Shown here: positions 23,301 to 32,585 of the stretch, piece by piece
How positions within the stretch are numbered: position 1 is the first letter of the stretch
Layout of the letters: every line of letters starts with the position of its first letter
Source of the DNA: Agrypnia vestita
Lineage: Eukaryota; Arthropoda; Insecta; Trichoptera; Phryganeidae
Direction of reading: 5' to 3'
DNA: 64,000 bases
Assembly: GCA_016648135.1 (NCBI GenBank)
Contig: JADDOH010011147.1
Location: forward strand, 47,858-111,857
The notes under the pieces: generated by a model
The model's database searches: none
Told to the model about the DNA's origin: nothing
What the model saw: the letters and a program-made list of their open reading frames with translations, nothing else
Program-made: the position numbers and the translations under genes

Positions 23301-24049
23301 TATTAAAGCCTTTCTACTGTTATTTCTTCTATTCATTTGTACTCGTTGGAATGTCTTAGAAATTCGTTGAGACTTTTTCGAAATACCACTATCATTAATG
23401 GACGTATTTATTCAGAAAGCATTCAACCCACAAAATTCTTAAAATGAACTGTATACGGGTTTGGACTGTTCAATACTATATGATTATTTATGCGCTCAAA
23501 ACTTCCAAGATCTAAGTGCTATAGTTTTTTTATAAATTCCATATTTTTCTCTCTCATATTGCGACCATCACAGTTAAATTAACTCTCAATCTAAAATAAA
23601 GTGGTTTAACTATTTTCTGCAGCTTTAAATTTTTAAAACTTTGACAAAAATAAATAAACATCCATGTGGTATGGACGCATTATGCATCTTTTTAATTCTA
23701 CGGTTACTACACAATAATAATTTTGTAGAAAACACCAAAGGGGTTTTAACGTTTCTACGCCACAGTATACAATTGTATCCTGGCAAAGGTGCCATGGGCT
23801 CTGAATCATGTTAATATTTTTCAATATATAAGTGGTGAAAAAAAAGTTAATTTATATTAATTTTATTAATAATGTCACCACAAAATTATTTTGCTCTTTT
23901 CGAAGATGATGAAATAAAACATCTCTATAATAAAACCTATACAACAAATAACAAAATATAAAATAGTTTTGGTAGGTTAAAATTTTTAGAATCCATTTTA
24001 TCCTTTCCATGTTTTTGTATTGGATGCTTTACGCAGACCTTCGTCCAAC
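20318..24049. other. 3.7 kb mostly unassigned DNA
   Basis: At 21480-21780 a C/T-rich patch may hold, on the minus strand, a decayed LINE tail (a reading like WNSMTVAEDREG resembles the AQDRERW motif of LINE C-termini), at low confidence. Elsewhere there is AT-rich DNA without recognised genes or structured RNA. I searched this interval for an exon preceding 24316 and found none I could defend. Confidence 0.4.
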
Positions 24050-24239
24050 TAAGGCCGGCGCCACACTAAGCGGATTTTCCGCCGCGTTTCTACAGTCACG
24101 GAACGCCGCTACATTTCTTTCCATACAATATGCGCTTATCAAACACACTGCGCAGATGCTCGGTTGACCCATTTGCTTTGCCGATTTGCCGACGGAAAAG
24201 ACACGGCGGAAAATATGCGCAGTATGGCGCCGGTCTAAG
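24050..24239. mobile_element. MITE-like element next to exon
   Basis: AGGCCGGCGCCACACT at the left end and its imperfect reverse complement at the right end (GTATGGCGCCGGTCTA), with ATTTTCCGCCG in both arms, give inverted repeats of about 38 bp around a 190-bp element. No coding function. It ends 76 bp before the acceptor-side exon boundary at 24316 and just upstream of its pyrimidine tract. Confidence 0.65.
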
Positions 24240-24315
24240 GGTGTCTTATTGCCAGAACATGTTAACCAGACTGCTGTGGCTGCCTTTTTTCATTTTTGTT
24301 TATCTTCCTTCGCAG

Positions 24316-24433
24316 GAGTTGGCGACCGTCCATGGCCTCACCATCACAGCGCAGCATCAGTACTCCGACTACATCCCCCGCCACATTGCAGACATGGAGA
24401 GGATTGTGGAAGCCACCTTCTCCAGAACCCGAG
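24316..24433 (+). CDS. Receptor guanylate cyclase, ligand-binding domain exon A
   Basis: A 118-nt internal exon: pyrimidine-rich acceptor ending CGCAG at 24315 and donor GTACAAG from 24434. It encodes 39 codons plus one base, starting ELATVHGLTITAQHQYSDY and ending in VEATFSRTR. The reading frame joins in phase 1 to exon B to give SRTR-VYVFLGEH. The GLTITAQH stretch and the helix before TRVYVF match the layout of the ANF-receptor (periplasmic-binding-protein-like) domain of membrane guanylate cyclases, which bind extracellular ligands and make cGMP through a cytoplasmic cyclase domain. GC content is clearly higher than in the flanks. The open frame extends upstream of the acceptor, but that part lies in a MITE and a pyrimidine tract and is unlikely to be coding. 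Which insect receptor cyclase (Gyc32E or Gyc76C type) is not certain. Confidence 0.8.
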
Positions 24434-24634
24434 GTACAAGAGATGAGACACTTTACCTTATTTTTACAATAAACAGCAACACAACAGTAAAAAGTATCAT
24501 TTTATTTTTCCCTGAAAAGTAAACAGGGACATGAAAAACATTTTATAACGAAAGGATGTAGTGCGACGTCATTGATCCCCGTGGCAAAAGGACACAATCC
24601 TAAAGAGGTTTTGATATTTTTCCAGCAATACGTC

Positions 24635-25120
24635 TGTGGTGGCCCGAGACACATACACACATACACCCGTATAATGAGTTACCATAGATGCTGACATCGA
24701 GCACGGCAGGCCGTCGCCCTCGATACAGAGGTTGAGGCAAGATCGCTGAGCAAGGCAAACAGGCGACAACGTAAGCCGGGCCAATGACCGAGTACAAAGG
24801 CAAGGTATAGCAGAGGGCATGGATTATCGGGGTGACGAAACGCACCTTGCTGATCTAAGCTAAATACCCAGATGCGCTGCCTAGTAAAGAGGAAATCCAC
24901 CCCCGATTCCTTTATTCTGGATCACTATTTAAGCACGCGCCCGCAGAACAAATCATTTCACTTCTCTGTGGTTTTCTGATACAGTGGAAGTTTTCGCTCT
25001 TCGACTCTTCATTACTGTATAATTGTATACCTTTTAAATAAATAAATTCTGTCAAACCATCGCGACTTCATCCTCAATTACACCCACATCGATAATCTAC
25101 AATTCAGTCAAGCTCCCACA
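24635..25120 (+). mobile_element. LTR-like element with possible primer-binding site
   Basis: The 486-bp segment starts TGTGGTGG and ends CCCACA, with CTATTTAAG (TATA-like, about 24925) and overlapping AATAAATAAA (about 25038) in LTR order. It is followed at 25122 by TGGTGACCCC, a string I associate with the region just after the 5' LTR of insect gypsy-group elements (primer-binding site). A second CCACATTGGTGACCCCC with GACGTGAG lies 60 bp further on (from 25176). No gag or pol follows, so it is a truncated or solo element. Confidence 0.5.
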
Positions 25121-25389
25121 TTGGTGACCCCTACAGCTTCAGATTCTTATCCACCATCGAAGGACTATACCACCTCCACATTGGTGACCCCCGACGTGAG
25201 TCGGGATCCACACTTCGATAATCGAATGTCTATACATCTATACGGTTCGTATGAAATATCCGTTTTTATTTCAATACCTAAATACATAGGACGATCGTTA
25301 TATAAGCCGTAAATCTTCAATTTCCACGCTCTTTCACCTGATACACAACACTCCCCACAACCAGCTTCATACACAATCTTCTCACCTTT
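25121..25389. other. Duplicated post-LTR segment and unassigned DNA
   Basis: ACATTGGTGACCCC occurs at 25118 and again 60 bp downstream, indicating a short tandem duplication of the leader. The remaining bases were not assigned. Confidence 0.4.
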
Positions 25390-25690
25390 CTTTTAGTATC
25401 TGGTTAACTTGACATCTATTTCTAGATCCATCAACTTTTTGCGTCTTCCATATCCTTCTTTTTTCTTTCAGCCTTTTCTTCTTTTCGCCTTCCAACCAAC
25501 CACCCAAGTGATCTGCTTTGTATTTACTCCTAATCAGTTTATTACCTTCTCCATCATAAAAAGATTTACCACTTATATGCCTAAGTGACCTCGCGACTAC
25601 TGCATTCAGCCTGCTTTATTCCCTCTGTCGTCAGCTGCAGCTGTAGTTCTATACTTCAGTATTGATACCAGGACTCGATCATACACTTTT
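25390..25690 (-). pseudogene. RTE-like reverse transcriptase C-terminal relic
   Basis: The minus strand can be read, with frameshifts and stops, as VLVSILKY...RSLRHISGKSFYDGEG, parallel to VPTLMYGSEAW...MRSLRRMCGKSMYDRV in the better copy at 26953-27486. It is an old, inactive member of the same family. Confidence 0.5.
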
Positions 25691-26070
25691 TTTCTTCGCC
25701 CTGCTGTTTAAATTCATTCTGGTGTGGACGACGTACGGAGGGAGACAGATGATGGTAGAGTATGGACCGCATTGGAGTTAAGTCTGCCTCATCCTCTTTC
25801 CTATTTCCCTTACTAAGGAAACACATGTGAAGGAAGATCTGAACCAACAAGTATTCTTTTCAGATCCCGATATCTAAAGTAAGACTTGCTTCAGTGTGTC
25901 CTGTTATGCTCTTCGATACAGTTCGTTCTTCTTCCTGCCTTGGCCACGCTGTTCGAAGTTTTTAACCGCCTTTGAATATAAATATCACGGAGATAATTTA
26001 CAAATACGCATTTATAATCGCCGCTTTATAGTCTACTTACTCTCTTTGTTTGTTTAATCTCGGTTTACTG
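25691..26070. other. Unassigned DNA
   Basis: No coding region or recognised repeat was seen. Confidence 0.45.
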
Positions 26071-26460
26071 ATAACGAGGTTCGTTTATTTTTTTAAAAAG
26101 TAACCCATAAAAACCAAGTTTTTATTATACTCCCTTTCTCATTTACTACTTGAAACATTTTTTTTCGCTTAACCTACGCGTTGGGCTTCGGTCGGGCGAC
26201 GCTACGGAAGGGAGTAATAAAAAATTTCCAAAAATCAAAAATTATACTATAATCAGGTTTCGCGTCTACCCGACGCGTTGAAATATTTTCATACAACTTA
26301 ATAAGTCCAAAATTCAAAATTCAAAATGTGAAAAATCCACAGATTTATTAATTTTTGTTTAACGATAATTTGATAGATTTTATTGATCGTCGACGTCGCC
26401 ACAAGTCTGCTTGCAAAGTTTCAGCTCGATTGGATCGCGGGAAAGGGGTTTAAAATGGAT
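26071..26460 (+). repeat. Dispersed repeat related to 2085-2400
   Basis: Contains CAGGTTTCGCGTCTACC, CGACGCGTTG, and TTTCAGCTCGATTGGATCGC followed by GGGAAAGGGG, which match the minus strand of 2085-2400. It also has an internal ACTCCCTTTCT/GGGAGT inverted pair around 26130-26215. Function unknown. Confidence 0.5.
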
Positions 26461-26936
26461 CCAAAGTTTTTTCGTCAGACAAGAAGACAAGCAGACGCCA
26501 CGAGTTAATATAAAGGAAGTAAAAAAGCAGCGAACTATGCACCCGCCATACCACATTCAAAGCCTAAGATATTCACTGCAATCATCTTCCTAGTGATAAA
26601 TTTCTCAGCTACTAGGTAGCACGTAAAAAATTTGATTATTACAACTATTAATATGTAAGACCTATTTCAAATACTCTCTCAACTTAAAATATCTCTTATA
26701 AAAATAAAAAATTACATTCCTCTCGTATTGTTCAGGTACAAAATTTTTCTACTCATTTCAAACATTAAACATGTAAATCTCTCTGGGGGATGGTTGTTTG
26801 CTCTATGATAAAAATAAAGTTGGGGCAGAAGTGTAGATTGGTGTGTTTTCGACCATTCAAACAACCTGTTTTAAACTTTTACTATTACTCCTGATCAAAT
26901 AACCGACCCTTACTCCGTATTTGAGTTTTAAAGTTT
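26461..26936. other. Unassigned AT-rich DNA
   Basis: No feature was recognised here. Confidence 0.5.
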
Positions 26937-26952
26937 TCAGCGGGCAGTGTCT

Positions 26953-27486
26953 AACTAACTAACTAACTTACCATCATGCCATTTCCCCGTGGGGGTAGGC
27001 AGAGAGGATAGAGCGCCATACTCTTCTTTCCTGACATACAACTTTCGCTTCGTCTACATTCATACATCTTCGCATGCAAACTCGACGATTGTTCAGGCTT
27101 CTAACAGGACCATCTTCCATTATCTGGTTAATCTGGTCAAGCCACGTATTCCGTGGTCGCCCTCTCTTTCTGGCGCCGTCAACACTTGCATCATATATCT
27201 TTCTTATCATTCTTTCCTCATTCATTCGCTCAACATGCCCAAACCACCTGAGCGACCCTATTTTTATTCTATGCTCCGATCAGCTTTAAATTCATTCCTA
27301 ATATCTTCATTCATTACTCTATCATACATGGATTTGCCGCACATACGTCTAAGGGATCTCATCTCCACTGCATTCAATCTACTTTCGTTCCTCTTCTGCC
27401 AGCTCCAGGCTTCACTTCCATACATTAGTGTCGGTACCAGATCTCCATTATGTACCGCTAGTTTTGCCTCGGTAGACATATTTCTA
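26953..27486 (-). mobile_element. 5'-truncated RTE-like retrotransposon with perfect 16-bp target duplication
   Basis: The minus strand encodes the last 150-175 codons of an RTE-type reverse transcriptase: VPTLMYGSEAWSWQKRNESR and EMRSLRRMCGKSMYDRV, then, after a frameshift near 27230, MNEERMIRKIYDASVDGARK, RGRPRNTWLDQ, NNRRVCMRRCMNVDEAKVV and WRSILSAYPHGE. The 3' end is a (TTAG)n tail (AACTAACTAACTAACTTA on the + strand, from about 26955). TCAGCGGGCAGTGTCT occurs exactly at 26937-26952 and 27487-27502, an identical target-site duplication. A precise, little-decayed 5'-truncated insertion; it has no endonuclease or RT catalytic core and is inert. Confidence 0.92.
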
Positions 27487-27503
27487 TCAGCGGGCAGTGT
27501 CTC

Positions 27504-27674
27504 ACTTTTTTAATTATCTTCAATGCTACCTAGCTAACCTGCATTGCGTTTACGTAGGTACATTTGTCAATCAAGAGAAATCATGAAATTTGATTATTTT
27601 TCTTATAATTTCCTCATCCTTGCAACACAGAGTCAGCGAAGAGGTTTTGTGTGTTGAAAAGTAATAAAAATAAA
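27504..27674. other. Short unassigned spacer
   Basis: No feature seen between two RTE fragments. Confidence 0.5.
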
Positions 27675-28010
27675 GAATGAAGATATTAGGAATGAATGTA
27701 AAGCTGATCTTAACTTAGTTAATAAAATTTAAAAAGGGTCACTCGGATGGTTTGGGCATGTTGAACAAATGAATGAGGAAAGAATGGTAAGAAAGATATA
27801 CAACGCAAGTGCTGACGGCGCCAGAGAGGGAGGGCGACCGGAAAGACGTGGCATGACCATATTAACCAGATACTGGAAGATCCTGTCAGAAGCCTCAACA
27901 ATCGTCTAGCTTGCATGTGAAGATGAATGAAAATTAATGAGCCGAGAGTTTTGTGTCAGGACAGAATATTATGGCGCTCTATCCTCTCTGCCTACCCGAA
28001 AGTAAGTAAC
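27675..28010 (+). pseudogene. RTE-like reverse transcriptase C-terminal fragment
   Basis: On the + strand, with one or two frame breaks, this reads EDIRNECKADL...WFGHVEQMNEERMVRKIYN, then ASADGAREGGR, and ends near SAYPKV with a weak AAGTAAGTAA tail. Same family as 26953-27486 but opposite in orientation and more decayed; no target duplication was found. Confidence 0.75.
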
Positions 28011-28340
28011 TAAAAGTATCGTTAAAAAATGTTACCTTCATAAAAATTTGGATGTTCATCGCTTTCCACTGTAACCGAGAACAAGTACCTATCTCTACGT
28101 CTTCTAAACTGTGAAATTATTTATACCAAATATTATAATGTAAAATTATATGTTAGTAATAACTTATAATGTAGTATCAACTCTACAATGTTAATGATTT
28201 TATATCTACCATAATAATAATAGTTTTTAATTCATATCTAATTTTTGTATTGTATTACACTTCGACTGCCTAACTAGGGATTACCTGTTTGAATGTGCCT
28301 TTATTATGTCCTACACCTGGATTTCAACGAACACTTTCAT
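28011..28340. other. Unassigned AT-rich DNA
   Basis: No feature recognised. Confidence 0.5.
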
Positions 28341-28470
28341 AGTCTTGATTTCTTGTGGAAAATCTTGGAAGTAAAAATTAACACAATTCCCGTCGTCCAA
28401 TCGACCTGAAATTTTGCATATCGACTTGAGGTCACACATACACACATGCACGCAAAAAATGCAAATTTAT
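28341..28470 (-). repeat. Dispersed repeat shared with 48690-48790
   Basis: The minus strand carries GCAAAATTTCAGGTCGATTG, GACGACGGGAATTGTGTTAA and TTCCAAGA. The + strand at 48715-48775 carries the same strings with a few substitutions. It is also related to the GATTGGAT-CGGGAA motif at 2155 and 26430. This looks like a widespread old repeat end; class unknown. Confidence 0.5.
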
Positions 28471-28949
28471 CTCAGATGTCTGAGCAAGTACCTACTTTAT
28501 GTTACTATTCTACTAGTAATAACACCATGAATAATTTGTTCACTATATCACACTCACCGCGCCGCTTATCAAGCGTCAGCGATTTAGCGACTTAACGAGG
28601 GTGACCGTTTTAGCATTAAAATAATGGCGAAACTGTAGGGCCAAAATTGGAGCTCCTGCTCATAAAATGGCCTCGGTATGCGATGGGCCCCTCTTCGCTG
28701 CGCTTACATTGTGTAACTAGTAATTGTCAATCAAGAGAAATTATGTGAATTGATTTAATTTTTTGATGGATTTTTTTATATTTTTGTAATAATAAGCAGT
28801 ATGATTTCCTAATAAAATAAAAATTATGGTTCATTATAAATGTCTCATAGAAACGAATAAAATAAAAATTATGGTTTATCGTAGATGTCTCATAGAAACA
28901 AAGCTATTTATATGGGAAAGTAGGTATGGTAACCATTTTGGGTGTTAAT

Positions 28950-29310
28950 CAATATATATAAATATATAAAGAAACCCGTGTTTCCCTATCCGTCAAGTTT
29001 TCTCCACAACCAGCCACAACCACCTACCGGTGGTTATGGTGGTGGATATTCCTTGGTATCACATCAAAAATATGCGAGTTTCGTGGGGGTGGCTTGCGTG
29101 GGTGGGAGTGGGTGAGGAAAATGTGCTTTCTAGCACATTGTTTTGTTATGGGAAAGCCGCAACTGATTTAGATTGTTTCAATATAAGCGCGCCGACTGTG
29201 TCGGTGAGTCTAGAAGGTTCCGGAAAAACCTGCTCTAGAAAGTTCTGGAAGGAGAAGGTTCTAGAAAATTCCCGAAAGAAATTCTATAAGGTTCTAAACT
29301 GAGTGGTGTG
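28950..29310 (+). repeat. Heat-shock-element repeat, copy 2 (single arm)
   Basis: Matches the minus strand of 205-491 and the + strand of 490-706. Shared strings include GTGCTTTCTAGCACATTGTT, TTGTTATGGGAA and CGCGCCGACTGTGTCGGTGA. Here only one copy of the CCACCC/GGGTGG arm is present, so this shows the likely ancestral linear order: TATA-rich start, GGGTGG block, then the GAA/TTC array. Confidence 0.8.
29211..29284. promoter_or_regulatory. Heat-shock element array, copy 2 (11 units)
   Basis: On the + strand: GAAGGTTCCGGAA (three units), GAAAGTTCTGGAA (three units), then a five-unit run GAAGGTTCTAGAAAATTCCC followed by GAA, all with exact two-base spacing. This is a textbook-quality match to heat shock factor binding arrays. 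Compared with copy 1, several differences fall in the spacer positions while the GAA/TTC cores are retained. It lies in intron 1 of the cyclase gene; any effect on that gene is speculation. Confidence 0.75.
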
Positions 29311-29435
29311 AACAACAAAAAAAAAAAACACACAAAAAATAAAAATAATTTAAAAAACAGTGTTTTTTAAAACATAAATTGCATGTAAACGATCTAACAG
29401 ATTTTTCTATAATTGTAATAAATTAAAGATAATCG

Positions 29436-29735
29436 TTTACTTTGTAATATTATCGAATAAAAAAGACATCTCAACACGCAGTTCAGTCATAAAAGGCCCA
29501 TAAAGTCGAGCAATTTTCATCATTTTTAAAACATCGAAGGTTTTGTAATTTATTAATAAATTATATAATTTGGTTTGTGACATTTCAATAAGATATTCGT
29601 ATGTAAAATATATGGAACCTGATGAATAAATTTTAAAATGAGATATTTCCATACAAAAATGTAATAAAAAACGCAAGAGAAGATATGACAAAAATGGTGA
29701 AATTTGCTCATTCTGCAAGACGATCGCCTTAAGTC
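29436..29735 (-). repeat. Repeat shared with 1377-1720, with 93-codon frame
   Basis: The minus strand is open for 93 codons (29437-29718), including MSQTKLYNLLINYKTFDVLK. The related frame at 1382-1570 begins MTQPKLFNQLIKYQTYDVLK. The conservation of amino acids between two diverged copies suggests a former coding region of a transposon, but I do not recognise the protein family. Confidence 0.5.
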
Positions 29736-29850
29736 AGCCGTACTATAGGTTGGAAGCTCTATAAATACCCAAAGACTTCCACACCTACGTTCCCGTGTAA
29801 ATAGCTTCGTCTTTATGAGACATTAATAATATATCTTAATTAAAAATGAT

Positions 29851-30640
29851 GGATTTCGCTACCAGAAATTCGCTTTTTAGTAATTTATATTCTAGACTAA
29901 GCTAATACATTTAATTAAACTCCATTGAAATGCGAACGAGAATTGCCGTTAATTTGTTTACCGATTCCATGGCATAACCTTCCCACGTGCAATAAATTTA
30001 TATAATTATTACTTTTGTAGATTGAATAAGGTCACCTTTCCATCACAGGTCAAGATCAACTAGAAAATAATAATCACAGATATAAATAAATAATAATTAA
30101 TAATATAATAATGTTGAAAATTTATTAAAACTGTAAATTCATTAAACTTAATCTGTCGGCCGTATTCTGAAATAAGCAGTATTGCTTTATCGGTATCTTA
30201 ACAGTTATTATTTAACATTAAAAAGCCGTCAGTTTTATCGTTAAAGTTTGACAGGTTTGAAATTAATGAATTAAATTAATCGGAAAGCTCTAAAACGTAA
30301 ACAAATTTATTTATTTGTTTACGATATATAGAGTAGGTAACGATTAGCAATGCGTATAGGCTTTTACATAAAAAAATATATCATAAAATTAAAAAGAACA
30401 TACATTAAACAATATAAGTTACAAGTAGCAAATTATTAAAAGTATCAGGAATAGCACCAAAACATGAGTATAGAAATTAAAAATATAAAGTACAAAGCGG
30501 CAATGTGTATGAAAAATATATATTACCCACCATGTTAATATTAAAATTGTTAATATGTTAATATTAATGTAATATTAATGTAACACCATGTTAATATTAA
30601 TGTTAAAATAGTCCAAAATGTTGGACCTACCGCATCTATC
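29851..30640. other. Unassigned, with TTAATATTAA-type simple repeats
   Basis: At 30536-30605 ATGTTAATATTAATGT-like units repeat several times. Otherwise AT-rich DNA with nothing recognised. Confidence 0.5.
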
Positions 30641-30659
30641 CCATATTAATTGATATCCC

Positions 30660-31215
30660 ATTTTTATGGGATGCGTTCTTTGAATATAATATGTATTACT
30701 AAAATTATTCACATCTCAAGTAAATTAGTCTTTTCAATTATCTTAGATGGCACTGCATTTCACGCAAAAAATATTAATTGTAATTTAATTTTTAAGGGAT
30801 GTGTTATTTGAATATAATACTAATTTGATTGTTCACTACTCAATTAAGTTACCCTAATCAATTACCAGAGGTGAAACTGCATCTCACGCAAAATAGTATT
30901 TGTAATTTAGTTTCTAAGAGACGCGTTCCTTAAATATAATACTGATATGATTGTTCACTTCTCATATAAGATTATCAATAATCAATTACCAGAGGTGAGA
31001 CTACAGCCCACGCCATAAATATTAATTGTAATTTAATTTCTAAGGAAGCTTTCTTTGAATATAATACTGTATGATTGTTCAATTCTTAAATAAGTAAATT
31101 TGCCTAATCAATTATTAGAGGGGATACTGCGTCTCATGCAATTAATATTAATTGTAATTTAATTTTTAAGAGACGTGTTCTTTACTGCACAACACTGACA
31201 TAATTGTCCACTTCT
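30660..31215. repeat. Tandem array, ~125-bp monomer, about 4.5 copies
   Basis: The string TTTGAATATAATA or a close variant recurs at about 30680, 30808, 30930, 31055 and, degenerate, 31181, giving periods of 122-128 bp. Each unit also contains GATTGTTCACTTCTC-, CAATTACCAGAGGTGA- and CTGCATCTCACGCA-like segments in the same order. The units have diverged by substitutions and small indels. A minisatellite or satellite-like array of unknown function within intron 1. Confidence 0.85.
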
Positions 31216-31408
31216 CAGGTAAAATATTGTAGAAATTTATCGATGCAAAAATGATAAAAGGTACATTAGTACGAAATTTATAATCCACTATCGATTTGGA
31301 ACGTAAAGTTAATTGCTCTGACCGCACCAATTAGTATCTCCTGTTGCCTACCATCCAAATCGACTGAATCAATGACATCTGTCACGTGGCAGGCCGCCCA
31401 TTGATGCA
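31216..31408. other. Unassigned, GC slightly raised
   Basis: Downstream side of the minus-strand frame described next. No feature recognised. Confidence 0.4.
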
Positions 31409-31411
31409 ACA

Positions 31412-31648
31412 TTAAGTACAATTATTAACGCATGTGTCATATAAATGATCTGGTGAAATACGAATTAGCTCAAGGCCCACATTGTTGTAGTCTTCTTCAG
31501 TCAGTTCTTTTATTGACGCTTCTGTAGGTCGACCACAATCAAAAGACCATTCCCTAGCTTTGTCCGGTAAGAAGAAAGGGGGGAAGTTGACTGGCAATCC
31601 CCTATTACAAGCCTCAATATGATATTCCAAATAAATATATATTTTTTA
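31412..31648 (-). CDS. Unidentified coding-like fragment on the minus strand
   Basis: The minus strand is open for about 79 codons and contains MEYHIEACNRGLPVNFPPFF, LPDKAREWSFDCGRPTEASI, KELTEEDYNNVGLELI and SPDHLYDTC. The amino-acid composition is balanced and looks like a real soluble protein rather than the low-complexity frames common in this window, but I do not recognise the family. No good splice acceptor is visible at its upstream edge, and it ends at a stop at 31412. It could be a remnant of a transposon protein or of a retrotransposed host gene, or an exon of a nested minus-strand gene. Confidence 0.35.
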
Positions 31649-31853
31649 GTTTAAAAAAGGTTACTTTCTTACTAGAAAAATTTATTTTGTCTGCATTTTT
31701 GCATCGTAACAACACACATATTTTTAGCGCACATTCTTTTGAATGCGGTCTAGCTATAGCCGGAAGATAAGACTATGGATAAGATGTGTCGACCGATCTA
31801 GCGAAAAATCTAGTGATAAGTTTCGTGAGTATAAATTTCAACAAGTGTAACTA

Positions 31854-32250
31854 ACTAACTAACTAACTAACCATCACGCCGTTTCCCTGCAGGGGTAGGC
31901 AGAGAGGATTGAACGCCACACTCTTCTATCCTGGCACACCACTTTTGCTTCGGCCACATTCATACATCTTCTCATACACGTTCTACGGTTGTTGCGGCTT
32001 TTAACAGGGCCATCCTCAAATACTTGTAGTACCTGATCGTGCCAGGTCTTTCGCGGACGCCCTCTATTCCTGTTGCCTTCAACATTCGCCTCATATATTT
32101 TCTTAACCATCCTTTCCTCGTTCATACGTTCCACATGACCAAACCATCTCAGCACTCCTTTCTTTATTCTATCTACCACACTACAGCTAGGATTGCATTC
32201 ACTTCCAATTTTTATCATTCTTTCATCAGGTTTTTTTCCCAACCAATATT
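31854..32250 (-). pseudogene. RTE-like reverse transcriptase C-terminal fragment, 122-codon open frame
   Basis: The minus strand reads uninterrupted from 32242 to 31874: DRIKKGVLRWFGHVERMNEE, RMVKKIYEANVEGNRNRGRP, RKTWHDQVLQVFEDGPVKSR, NNRRTCMRRCMNVAEAKVVC, and WRSILSAYPCRETA. The 3' end is a (TTAG)n tail (AACTAACTAACTAACTAACC on the + strand). It differs at many residues from the copy at 26953-27486 (for example NVEGNRNRGRP versus SVDGARKRGRP), so it belongs to a sister subfamily. It is 5'-truncated and inert. Confidence 0.85.
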
Positions 32251-32330
32251 TATCATTTTCATTATATTAACTCACCAAATCTGATAGCTACAATGTCAAA
32301 ATTTATACAAAAATAACATTAACATATGAA

Positions 32331-32480
32331 TACTAGCTGTAACCCGTCAAAAATGACGGTACTTGTACATGTTATACATAAATAAGTATTTATTTATATA
32401 AAAAAGAAAAGGAAAAAAATACTATAAAGAAGTTACAGACTTTACACGAAGATACGGGGACAGACAACGTAATTATTAAA
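32331..32480 (+). repeat. Dispersed repeat starting ACTAGCTGTAACCCGTC
   Basis: Begins ACTAGCTGTAACCCGTCAAA with ATGACGGTACTT and ends near GGACAGACAACGTAATTATT. The copy at 59225-59420 has the same start and end with an expanded GACG/GACA run; a third copy lies in reverse at about 39690-39770. The start resembles the other ACTAGCTGT repeat at 190. Confidence 0.6.
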
Positions 32481-32585
32481 ATTGGAATTAAATCCGTTTT
32501 CAGTAGCACCTCAATAATTATAACTTTTTAAATGATACAAATTTAATGCCATTTAAACAGTGAGTGCGGATTGCCTAATTATAAG

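Larger units (their letters stand above)
28811..29850. mobile_element. TGTCTC-family element (~1 kb) carrying the heat-shock-element repeat
   Basis: Left end: ATGTCTCATAGAAAC-type sequence, duplicated as two ~43-bp direct copies at 28814-28900, followed by GCTATTTATATGGGAAAGTA. Right end (about 29740-29840) is the reverse complement of the same unit (TACACGGGAACGTAGGTGTG-like on the minus strand). Between these ~100-bp inverted ends lie the repeat with heat-shock elements (28950-29310) and the repeat shared with 1377-1720 (29436-29735). The same two internal blocks occur in the first 1.7 kb of the window, so they may be parts of one larger element. Confidence 0.6.

Noticed and set aside
24130..24315. 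In-frame upstream extension of exon A
   Set aside because: It runs through a MITE and a clear pyrimidine tract with a good AG acceptor, so it is more likely intronic.
30660..31215. CRISPR array
   Set aside because: Monomers of ~125 bp are diverged along their length with no repeat-spacer alternation, and the genome is eukaryotic.
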